From Luteipulveratus halotolerans (lineage in GTDB: Bacteria > Actinomycetota > Actinomycetes > Actinomycetales > Dermatophilaceae): a DNA stretch of 64,000 bases. The stretch lies in assembly GCF_001247745.1 (NCBI RefSeq), contig NZ_LAIR01000002.1:4154001-4218000 (forward strand), in the 5' to 3' direction. Shown piece after piece: positions 40,491 through 47,713 of this stretch; the stretch's first letter is position 1; each line of letters begins with the position of its first letter. Below the pieces are notes generated by a model. That model saw only the letters and a list, made by a program, of their open reading frames with translations, made no database searches and had not been told where the DNA came from. The position numbers were made by a program, and so were the translations under genes.

Positions 40491-41195
40491 CTAACGCGGG
40501 GACGACGCCGAGACGAGGTGCGCGAAGACCACGACGTTGTCGAGGTGGTGGCCCGCGTCGCCGTCGTACACCCCGCCGCACGTGATCAGCCGCAGCTCGG
40601 CCCGGTCGACGGTGCCGTAGACCTTGTCGGTCGGGAACGCCGCCTTCGGGTACTGACCGACCTGGTCCACCTGGAACGTCGCGGCCGACCCGTCGGCGCG
40701 GTCGACGACGACGCGCTGACCGGGCTTCATCGCGCCCAGCTCGAAGAACACGCCGCGCCGGTTCTGCCACGTCACGTGGGCCGCGACGATCGACGGTCCG
40801 AGCTCGCCGGGCGTCGGGCTGTCGGTGAACCAGCCCGCGTCGCGCCCGTTCTGCGGCACCTCCATGCGGCCGTTGGGCTGCAGCCCGAGGTCGATCATCG
40901 GCGTCGAGACCTTCAACGACGGGATGCGGACACGCGTGGGGCGTGAGGCGGCCAGGACCGTGCCGACAGGACGGGAGTACGCCGCCCCGGACCGCGCGGA
41001 CGACGCACTCGGGCGCGCCGATTGCGTTGCTGCCGAAGGGGATTGGCTCGCCACGGCTGAGCGGCCGGGGGACGGCGGCGTCGCAGTGTCCTGCTGTGTC
41101 CCTGCGTACGCCACGAGCCCGGCCCCGCTCAGCGCGATGACGGCGGCCGCGGCCGACCCCGTACGGAGCCGACCGCGACCGGGCTTGCGAGACAC
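40491..41195 (-). CDS. Class F sortase
   Basis: 234 residues: N-terminal membrane helix (AAVIALSGAGLVAYAG), a Ser/Ala/Pro linker to about 75, then the sortase domain. The active-site His is in IVAAHVTWQ (near 138) and Cys in LRLITCGGVYD (near 204). The strand after the Cys reads LDNVVVFAHLV. Class F enzymes are the Actinobacterial type whose substrates are mostly unknown. It lies six bases downstream of a secreted His-rich protein, with an ECF41 sigma gene further upstream on the same strand; the same sortase-substrate pairing is common. Confidence 0.88.
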   Translation of the reverse strand: MSRKPGRGRLRTGSAAAAVIALSGAGLVAYAGTQQDTATPPSPGRSAVASQSPSAATQSARPSASSARSGAAYSRPVGTVLAASRPTRVRIPSLKVSTPMIDLGLQPNGRMEVPQNGRDAGWFTDSPTPGELGPSIVAAHVTWQNRRGVFFELGAMKPGQRVVVDRADGSAATFQVDQVGQYPKAAFPTDKVYGTVDRAELRLITCGGVYDGDAGHHLDNVVVFAHLVSASSPR

Positions 41196-41201
41196 CTGAC
41201 G

Positions 41202-42044
41202 TCAGCTCTGACGGTCGAGACGACGCTGGTACGCCCATGCGCCGCCGCCGCCGATCAGCAGCGTTGCGCCGAGGCCCAGGAGGCCGGCGTTCTCGATGCC
41301 GGACGTTGTGCCGTCACCGGTGTCGACACCACCCGTCGGAGCCGAACCGACCGAGGCGCCGCTGACGGTGCCGCAGGTCGCCGGGTTGGTGGCCTCCTCC
41401 GGAATTCCGTTGACTCCCAACGACTTCGCGAACGTCGACTCACCGAGTGCGTCGAGGTCGTACTTGTCGTTGCCGTTGGCGTCGAGGCCGTGCTGGACGA
41501 TGTGCAGGTTCTTCAGCTTGTCGCCCGACCCCTTGGGCAGGTCGATCGTGCGGGTGTAGTCGAGGTTGCCGTCGGCGTCGGCCGTCGGCATGCGGTCGAC
41601 CGCGAGGCCGCTGTCAGGGCTCGTGTCGCCCTTGGTGGTCAGGGAGAGGACGATGTCGCCGTACATCGGCAGACCCTCCTCGACGTTGACCTGTCCGTCA
41701 CCGTCCTTGTCGGCGGACGAGGTCGGGCAGGTGAAGTTCTTGGAGCCGTCGAACGATCCGTGGAAGTGCTGTGCGTGGGGCGAGTTCGGGGTGAACCCGG
41801 TGCCGGTGATGTGCACCCACAGCTGGTCGCCCTTGACCTTGATGGTCGCGGTCGACGACGAGCCGCTGTTGTTGCCCATCGTGTCCTTGAGATGCATCGT
41901 GTACGTCGCGTGGCCGCTGCTCGCGTGGCTGCCTGAGGCACCCGAGCCGCCGTGGTGGTGCCCGTCGGCGACGGCCCCGCTGGCACCCATGAGGGCGAGT
42001 GCGCAGGCGGCCGGTGCTGCGAGGGCAAGCGTGGTGGTGCGCAT
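41202..42044 (-). CDS. Secreted CHRD-like protein, probable partner of the class F sortase
   Basis: 280 residues. Signal peptide (ALALMGASGAVADG), a His-rich start (GHHHGGSG...), and a beta-sandwich resembling CHRD domains (KVKGDQLWVHITGTGF, PHAQHFHGSFDG). Two short Asp-rich loops, DKDGDGQVN and DANGNDKYD, look like calcium sites. The C-terminus has a Gly/Thr stretch, a helix (GLLGLGATLLIGGGGAWA) and basic YQRRLDRQS, i.e. a sorting-signal layout without canonical LPxTG. Six bases before the sortase gene. GAGCTCC-type ribosome site (GGAGC) precedes the ATG. Confidence 0.75.
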   Translation of the reverse strand: MRTTTLALAAPAACALALMGASGAVADGHHHGGSGASGSHASSGHATYTMHLKDTMGNNSGSSSTATIKVKGDQLWVHITGTGFTPNSPHAQHFHGSFDGSKNFTCPTSSADKDGDGQVNVEEGLPMYGDIVLSLTTKGDTSPDSGLAVDRMPTADADGNLDYTRTIDLPKGSGDKLKNLHIVQHGLDANGNDKYDLDALGESTFAKSLGVNGIPEEATNPATCGTVSGASVGSAPTGGVDTGDGTTSGIENAGLLGLGATLLIGGGGAWAYQRRLDRQS

Positions 42045-42116
42045 CGTTGAGCTCCTTTGCGTCGAGGTGCTGACGTGCAGGAGTTCGGCGCCCTCAGCAG
42101 AGCGGATGGGTGCGGA

Positions 42117-43022
42117 TCAGTCGGCGTTGCGCAGGAGGGCGTACATGTCGCCGACGTGGCCCAGGTGGTGCAGCTTGTCGGGGTTGAGCTGGTTGTGTAC
42201 GCCGATCACGCGCCCGTCGGCGACCTCGACCGACAGCACGGAGAGCACGGCTCCGTCGGGGCCGTTGATGCGCAGTGCCGGCTGACCGTTGGCGTCGACC
42301 ACGGCGGCGGCGACACCGAGCCGTGCGCCCTGGCGCAGCAGGCCGGCGATGAACCGGGCCACGGTCGTACGCCCGACCCGGGGTGATGTGATCGCCGGCG
42401 CCTTGCCACCGCCGTCGCCGTGGAACGTCACGTCGTCGGCGAGGAGGCGTTCGAGGTCTCCGAGCTGACCGTCCTGCACCGCTGAGATGAACGCTGCTGC
42501 AATCTGCTTGCGCTGCAACGGATCTGGCTCGAAGCGAGGTTGTGCGGCCTGGATGTGCTGGCGGGCACGGGCGAGCAGCTGGCGGCAGCTCGCCTCGCTG
42601 CGCTGGAGGATCTCGGCGATGCGGGGGTAGGGGTGGTCGAACGCCTCACGCAGCACGAACACCGCCCGCTCCAACGGCGAGAGCCGCTCCAGCACCATGA
42701 GGAACGCGACCGAGACGGTCTCGTCCATCTCGATGCGGTGCGCAGGGTCGGGGTCGTCGGCGAGCAACGGCTCGGGCAGCCACGACCCGACGTAGGTCTC
42801 GCGTTGGTGGCGGGCTGAGCGCAGGACGTCGACGGCGATGCGAGTGGTGACGGTGCTGGCGTACGCCTCGAGCGAGCGGACGTCGGCCGGCGTGCTCTGG
42901 TGCAGCCGTAGGAACGCGTCCTGCACGACGTCCTCGGCCTCCGCGACGCTGCCGAGCATCCGGTAGGCGATCGAGAACATCAGTGGCCGGAGCGCGTCGT
43001 GCTGCACCGCGAGGTCGGTCAT
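42117..43022 (-). CDS. sigJ: ECF41 family sigma factor (SigJ-like)
   Basis: 301 residues. Sigma-70 regions 2 (LMFSIAYRMLGSVAEAEDVVQDAFLRL, near 14-40) and 4 (LSPLERAVFVLREAFDHPYPRIAEIL) are followed by a ~100-residue SnoaL-like C-terminal domain with the ECF41 hallmarks DGGGK (near 203) and NPDKL (near 278), which regulate the sigma factor in place of an anti-sigma. ECF41 genes normally sit beside an oxidoreductase, epimerase or carboxymuconolactone decarboxylase; here a divergent epimerase carries an ECF41-type promoter. Confidence 0.93.
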   Translation of the reverse strand: MTDLAVQHDALRPLMFSIAYRMLGSVAEAEDVVQDAFLRLHQSTPADVRSLEAYASTVTTRIAVDVLRSARHQRETYVGSWLPEPLLADDPDPAHRIEMDETVSVAFLMVLERLSPLERAVFVLREAFDHPYPRIAEILQRSEASCRQLLARARQHIQAAQPRFEPDPLQRKQIAAAFISAVQDGQLGDLERLLADDVTFHGDGGGKAPAITSPRVGRTTVARFIAGLLRQGARLGVAAAVVDANGQPALRINGPDGAVLSVLSVEVADGRVIGVHNQLNPDKLHHLGHVGDMYALLRNAD

Positions 43023-43041
43023 GCACCCATCTTGCCGCCGA

Positions 43042-43068
43042 TGTCACAGGTGCGGGGCCTCGTTCGTC
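43042..43068 (+). promoter_or_regulatory. ECF41-type promoter of the epimerase gene
   Basis: TGTCACA (43042-43048), 16 bases, CGTC (43065-43068), which matches the reported ECF41 consensus TGTCACA-spacer-CGTC. Transcription would begin near 43075, about 30 bases before the epimerase ATG. It lies in the 82-base gap between the divergent sigma factor and target. Confidence 0.8.
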
Positions 43069-43104
43069 GGAGGGGCAGATCACCACTCGAGAGAGGCGCA
43101 CACC

Positions 43105-44064
43105 ATGAAGATCTTCATCGCCGGGGCCGGCGGAGCCGTCGGCCGCTACCTGGTCCCGCAGCTGCTCGCCGCCGGCCACACCGTGGTCGGTAGCGCGACC
43201 TCCGGGAGCAGCGCTCAGCGCGTCGCCGCCCTGGGTGCAGAGCCGGTCGTCATGGACGGGCTGAACGCCGAATCCGTACGAACCGCAGTACTTTCCGCAC
43301 AACCGGACGTCGTCGTACACCAGATGACTGCGCTGTCGTCGATGTCAGGCATGCGCAACTTCGACAAGGTCTTCCACACCACGAACCGGTTGCGCACCGA
43401 AGGCACGGACCATCTGCTCGCGGCGGCCCGAGAGGCGGGTGTGCGGCGGTTTATCGCGCAGTCGTACACGGGCTGGCCCAACGCTCGTACGGGCGGCCCG
43501 GTGAAGACCGAGACCGACCCGCTCGACCCGAGTCCGATCGCGTCCAGCCGCAAGGGGCTCGCGGCGATCCAGTACGTCGAGCGCGTCGTCCCGGCGGCGG
43601 AGGGGATGGTCGGCATCGTGCTGCGGTACGGCGGGTTCTACGGGCCGGGCAACGCGCTCGCGCCCGGCGGCGAGATGTGGGAGCAGGTCAAGGCGCACAA
43701 GATCCCGCTGATCGGCGACGCGGGCGGCGTCTTCTCGTTCGTCCACACCGAGGACGCCGCCGGTGCCGTGCTCGCGGCGATCGAGCGCGGCGACGCGGGC
43801 GTCTACAACATCGTCGACGACGAGCCGGCCGCGGTCAGCGTGTGGCTGCCCGAGCTTGCCCGGATCATCGGGGCCAAGCCGCCGATGCGCGTGCCTGCCT
43901 GGCTGGCGCGACCGCTGGCGGGAGGGTTCGTCGTACGGATGATGACGCAGGGGCGCGGGTCGTCCAACGCGAAGGCCAGGCGTGAGCTGGGCTGGACGCC
44001 GACGCACCCGACCTGGCGCGAGGGGTTCGCCGAGCTCGCGCCGGCGGGGCCCGGGGCCGGGTAA
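43105..44064 (+). CDS. NAD(P)-dependent epimerase/dehydratase-like protein, ECF41 target
   Basis: 319-residue Rossmann-fold extended SDR: GAGGAVGRYLVPQLLAAGH (nucleotide site, residues 6-24), LRYGGFYGPGNALAPGG and the C-terminal SNAKARRELGWTPTHPTW. The usual YxxxK is not obvious: the segment after the central strand reads SYTGWPNARTGG, so catalytic activity may differ. It is divergent from the ECF41 sigma gene and preceded by a matching promoter, the standard ECF41 arrangement. GAGAGAGG lies upstream of the ATG. Confidence 0.85.
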   Translation: MKIFIAGAGGAVGRYLVPQLLAAGHTVVGSATSGSSAQRVAALGAEPVVMDGLNAESVRTAVLSAQPDVVVHQMTALSSMSGMRNFDKVFHTTNRLRTEGTDHLLAAAREAGVRRFIAQSYTGWPNARTGGPVKTETDPLDPSPIASSRKGLAAIQYVERVVPAAEGMVGIVLRYGGFYGPGNALAPGGEMWEQVKAHKIPLIGDAGGVFSFVHTEDAAGAVLAAIERGDAGVYNIVDDEPAAVSVWLPELARIIGAKPPMRVPAWLARPLAGGFVVRMMTQGRGSSNAKARRELGWTPTHPTWREGFAELAPAGPGAG

Positions 44065-44098
44065 GGCTCACCTTCGCTGGGCCTGGTTGGATGGGGCG

Positions 44099-45331
44099 GT
44101 GCTCGCCGCGTACCTGCCTCTGCTCCGTACGCCGGGCGCGCGCCGGTTCGTCGTCGGCGCGGCGATCGCCCGGCTCGGCAGCGCGATGTTCGCGGTCGCG
44201 GTCGTCGCGATGATCTCGACGCGACGCGACTCCTACGGGCTGGCCGGTGCGGTGTCGGCAGCGGGCCTGATCGTGCTCGCCGTGACCGCCGCGGTCGTCG
44301 GCCGGCTCATCGACCGTCACGGGCAACGCCGCATCGCACTGCCCCTCACGCTGTGGACGATCAGCTGGGGCGTCCTGCTCGTCGTGCTGTCGATCGCGGA
44401 CGGCCCGTCGTGGACCCTGTTCGCGGCGTACGTGTGCGCGTCGGTCGTCCCCAACATCGGCACCATGTCGCGAGCGCGCTGGTCGCACCTGCTCGCCGAC
44501 CGGCCCGACGAGCTGCACACGGCGATGTCGTTCGAGCAGGTCGTCGACGAGCTGTCGTTCGTGGCCGGGCCGGTGCTCGCGGTGCTGCTGTCGACGCAGG
44601 TCTACCCCGAGGCGGGCTTCGTCGTCGCCGGGCTGTGCTTCATCGGCGGCAACCTGCTCTTCCTCAGTGCGCGCGCCACCGAGCCGCCGGTCGACCGTGA
44701 CGCCCACGACGGCGCGACCCTCGCGCTGCGGCGACCGGGCGTCGTCCTCCTTGCGCTCGTGATGTTCATGACCGGTGCGATCTTCGGGTCCAACGAGGTC
44801 GTCACCATCGCGGTGGCCGAGGACCTCGGGCAGAAGGCGTGGTCGGGCCCGGTGCTCGCGATGTTCGCGCTGGGCTCGGCGGCGGCCGGTCTGGTCTACG
44901 GCACCCGCGTCGTCCGGCTGCCGCTGCACCGGGCGCTCGTGGTCGGTGCAGCGGGGATGTTCCTGCTCGAGACGCCGGTGCTGCTCGCGCACGGCATCGG
45001 CTCGCTCGCGGTCGTCATGCTCATCGCCGGGATGGCCACCGCGCCGACGCTCATCACGAGCATGAACCTGTCGCAGCGCCTGGTGCCGCCGAGCCAGGTC
45101 AACGAGGCGATGAGCGTCGTCATCACCGGCCTGATCGTCGGTGTCGCCGCGGGCTCGGCGCTCGGCGGCGCGGTGGCCGAGCGGTACGACGCCCACGACG
45201 GCTACCTCGTCCCCGTCGGCGCCGGGGCGCTCGCTCTCGTCATCGCATTCCTCGGCCTGCGCACCCTTCACGCCGCTACCACTCGGCCCGAGACCTCGGA
45301 AGTACCCGGTACCGCCCGTCCCGATTGGTGA
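44099..45331 (+). CDS. MFS transporter
   Basis: About 410 residues with 12 predicted helices in two six-helix halves. The loop 2-3 motif reads GRLIDRHGQRR, and the central loop is short (RATEPPVDRDAHDG). It resembles uncharacterised Actinobacterial MFS drug or metabolite efflux carriers. GTG at 44099 is chosen because the first helix begins at ARRFVVGAAIARLG soon after it; it is 34 bases after the epimerase stop, so both could respond to the ECF41 sigma factor. Confidence 0.82.
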   Translation: MLAAYLPLLRTPGARRFVVGAAIARLGSAMFAVAVVAMISTRRDSYGLAGAVSAAGLIVLAVTAAVVGRLIDRHGQRRIALPLTLWTISWGVLLVVLSIADGPSWTLFAAYVCASVVPNIGTMSRARWSHLLADRPDELHTAMSFEQVVDELSFVAGPVLAVLLSTQVYPEAGFVVAGLCFIGGNLLFLSARATEPPVDRDAHDGATLALRRPGVVLLALVMFMTGAIFGSNEVVTIAVAEDLGQKAWSGPVLAMFALGSAAAGLVYGTRVVRLPLHRALVVGAAGMFLLETPVLLAHGIGSLAVVMLIAGMATAPTLITSMNLSQRLVPPSQVNEAMSVVITGLIVGVAAGSALGGAVAERYDAHDGYLVPVGAGALALVIAFLGLRTLHAATTRPETSEVPGTARPDW

Positions 45332-45377
45332 GACGAACGGGGCCGCAGGTAGCCTGCGAGAAGCACGACTGTGAGCG

Positions 45378-45397
45378 GCGCCACAACGTTGTGGCGC
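45378..45397. promoter_or_regulatory. 20-bp perfect palindrome upstream of the 2-oxoacid dehydrogenase operon
   Basis: GCGCCACAACGTTGTGGCGC is its own reverse complement, 86 bases before the pdhA start. The TTGTGGC half-site could bind a dimeric regulator such as an Lrp/AsnC or PdhR-like protein; the protein is unknown. Confidence 0.55.
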
Positions 45398-45482
45398 GGG
45401 CCGTACGACGCCGGAGACCCCGGCGTACACACGGCCACCGACCCCTCACCCACACCCGGGTGGCGGACGAGAAGGAGACGCA

Positions 45483-46682
45483 GTGACCCAGGCCGAGCCC
45501 ACGGACGTGGTGCGTCATCACGAGACCGTGGTGACCCCTCCCGGAGAGCACGACATCACCGACGGCGGGCCGGACATGGTCCAGTTCCTCGACGCCGAGG
45601 GCAACCGCCTCGAGACCAACGAGACCAACGCGCCGTACGCCGAGATCGTCGAGGCGCTCACCCCCGAGGACGGTCGCGCGATGTACCGCGACCTGGTGCT
45701 CGTCCGCCGCGTTGACGCCGAGGGCCACGCGCTGCAGCGTCAGGGTGAGCTCGGTCTGTGGCCGTCACTGCTCGGACAGGAGGCCGCCCAGGTCGGCGCC
45801 GGTCGGGCGATGCGCGAGCAGGACTACGCCTTCCCCGGCTACCGCGAGCACGGCGTCGCCTGGTGCAAGGGCGTCCCGCCCGAGAACCTGCTCGGCATGT
45901 TCCGCGGCGTCAACAACGGCGGCTGGGACTCCAACGCCAACAACTTCCACCTCTACACGATCGTCATCGGCAACCAGATGCTGCACGCGACCGGCTACGC
46001 GATGGGCATCCAGCGCGACGGCGCGGTCGGCACGGGCGACGAGTCGCGCGACGCGGCCGTGATGGCGTTCACCGGCGACGGCGGCACCGCCCAGGGCGAC
46101 TACAACGAGGCGCTCGTCTTCGCCGGCGTCGCCAACGCGCCGGTCGTGTTCTTCGTCCAGAACAACCAGTGGGCCATCTCCGAGCCCAACTACAAGCAGT
46201 TCCGCATCCCGCCCTACCTGCGCGCTCGCGGGTTCGGCTTCCCCGGCGTCCGCGTCGACGGCAACGACGTGCTCGCCTCGTACGCCGTCGCGAAGGCTGC
46301 GATGGACGCCGCCCGCGCGGGTCAGGGCCCGACGCTGATCGAGGCGTTCACCTATCGCATGGGCGCCCACACCACCTCCGACGACCCGACGAAGTACCGC
46401 GTCGCCGCCGAGGTCGACATCTGGCGTGAGAAGGACCCGATCAAGCGTATGCGCGGGTTCCTCGAGACCAAGGGCTACGCCGACGCCGCGTTCTTCGACG
46501 CCGTCGACGCCGAGGCCGACGAGCTGGCCGCCCGCATCCGCAAGGCCTGCCAGGAGATGCCCGACCCCGAGCTGCCCACGATGTTCGACGACATCTACGT
46601 CGACGAGCACCCTGTCGTCGCCGCCGAGAGGGCTGAGTTCGTCTCCTACCACTCGTCTTTCGAGGGTGAGGGGGCTCACTGA
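45483..46682 (+). CDS. pdhA: 2-oxoacid dehydrogenase E1 alpha subunit (pyruvate or branched-chain)
   Basis: 399 residues. The thiamine diphosphate motif is GDGGTAQGDYNEAL...NN (near 198-225). Other E1-alpha hallmarks are YREHGVAWCKGV, MGAHTTSDDPTKYR with the phosphorylation-loop-type His, and EAFTYR. With E1 beta and E2 it decarboxylates pyruvate or a branched-chain 2-oxoacid to an acyl-CoA. ATG has AAGGAGACGC just upstream. Its stop shares one base with the pdhB start (TGATG). Substrate cannot be told from sequence alone. Confidence 0.9.
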   Translation: MTQAEPTDVVRHHETVVTPPGEHDITDGGPDMVQFLDAEGNRLETNETNAPYAEIVEALTPEDGRAMYRDLVLVRRVDAEGHALQRQGELGLWPSLLGQEAAQVGAGRAMREQDYAFPGYREHGVAWCKGVPPENLLGMFRGVNNGGWDSNANNFHLYTIVIGNQMLHATGYAMGIQRDGAVGTGDESRDAAVMAFTGDGGTAQGDYNEALVFAGVANAPVVFFVQNNQWAISEPNYKQFRIPPYLRARGFGFPGVRVDGNDVLASYAVAKAAMDAARAGQGPTLIEAFTYRMGAHTTSDDPTKYRVAAEVDIWREKDPIKRMRGFLETKGYADAAFFDAVDAEADELAARIRKACQEMPDPELPTMFDDIYVDEHPVVAAERAEFVSYHSSFEGEGAH

Positions 46683-47695
46683 TGGCCGCTCAGAACGTTC
46701 CGACAGGCTCCGTACAGCGACTCACGCTCGCCAAGGGCCTCAACTCCGGTCTGCGGGCCGCGATGAAGGCCGACCCTAAGGTCGTCCTGATGGGTGAGGA
46801 CGTCGGCAAGCTCGGCGGCGTCTTCCGCATCACCGAGGGTCTGCAGAAGGACTTCGGTGAGGACCGCGTCATCGACACCCCGCTCGCCGAGGCCGGCATC
46901 GTCGGCACCGCGGTCGGCCTGTGCCTGCGCGGCTACCGCCCGGTCGTCGAGATCCAGTTCGACGGGTTCGTCTATCCGGCGTTCGATCAGATCATCAGCC
47001 AGGTCGCCAAGATGCACGCGCGCTCGCTCGGCGCCCTGCGCATCCCGATGGTCATCCGCATCCCGTACGGCGGTGGCATCGGCGCGGTCGAGCACCACTC
47101 CGAGTCCAACGAGGCCTACTTCGCGCACACGGCCGGGCTGCGGGTCGTCACGTGCTCCGACCCGGGCGACGCGTACTGGATGATGCAGCAGGCCATCGCG
47201 TCCGACGACCCGGTGATCTTCTACGAGCCCAAGCGCCGCTACCACGAGAAGGCCGAGGTCGACCTCGACGAGCGCGCCGGCGCCCCGTTGGGTCTGCATC
47301 AGGCAGCCGTACGCCGGGAGGGCACTGACGTCACGCTCGTCACCTATGGGCCGATGGTCAAGACCTGCCTGCAGGCCGCCGAAGCCGCTGCGGCAGAAGG
47401 CATCTCGCTGCACGTCCTCGACCTGCGTTCGCTCTCGCCGCTCGACCTGCCGGCGATCACCGAGGCTGCCAAGCGCACCGGCCGCGTCGTCGTCGTCCAC
47501 GAGGCGTCGACGTTCCTCGGCATGGGCGCTGAGGTCGCGTCGCTCATCCAGCAGGAGTGCTTCTACCACCTCGAGGCACCGGTGCTGCGCGTCGGCGGAT
47601 ACAACATCCCCTACCCGCCCAGCCGGTTCGAGGAGGAGTTCCTCCCCAACCTCGACCGTGTCCTCGACGCCGTCGACCGCTCGCTCGAGTTCTGA
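46682..47695 (+). CDS. pdhB: 2-oxoacid dehydrogenase E1 beta subunit
   Basis: 337 residues. Transketolase-like pyrimidine domain (LMGEDVGKLGGVFRITEGL, DTPLAEAGIVGTAVGL with the catalytic Glu, GGIGAVEHHSESNEAYFAH) and C-terminal domain (VTLVTYGPMVKTCLQAAE, VVVVHEASTFLGMGAEVASL). It forms an alpha2beta2 E1 with the preceding gene. Eighteen bases separate it from the E2 gene. E3 (dihydrolipoamide dehydrogenase) is not in the window. Confidence 0.93.
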   Translation: MAAQNVPTGSVQRLTLAKGLNSGLRAAMKADPKVVLMGEDVGKLGGVFRITEGLQKDFGEDRVIDTPLAEAGIVGTAVGLCLRGYRPVVEIQFDGFVYPAFDQIISQVAKMHARSLGALRIPMVIRIPYGGGIGAVEHHSESNEAYFAHTAGLRVVTCSDPGDAYWMMQQAIASDDPVIFYEPKRRYHEKAEVDLDERAGAPLGLHQAAVRREGTDVTLVTYGPMVKTCLQAAEAAAAEGISLHVLDLRSLSPLDLPAITEAAKRTGRVVVVHEASTFLGMGAEVASLIQQECFYHLEAPVLRVGGYNIPYPPSRFEEEFLPNLDRVLDAVDRSLEF

Positions 47696-47713
47696 GTCAG
47701 GAGAAGGCTTTTC

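Noticed and set aside
36226..41195. The LPVTG protein as substrate of the class F sortase at 40491
   Set aside because: The protein lacks the membrane anchor needed for sorting and is 3.4 kb away on the other strand.
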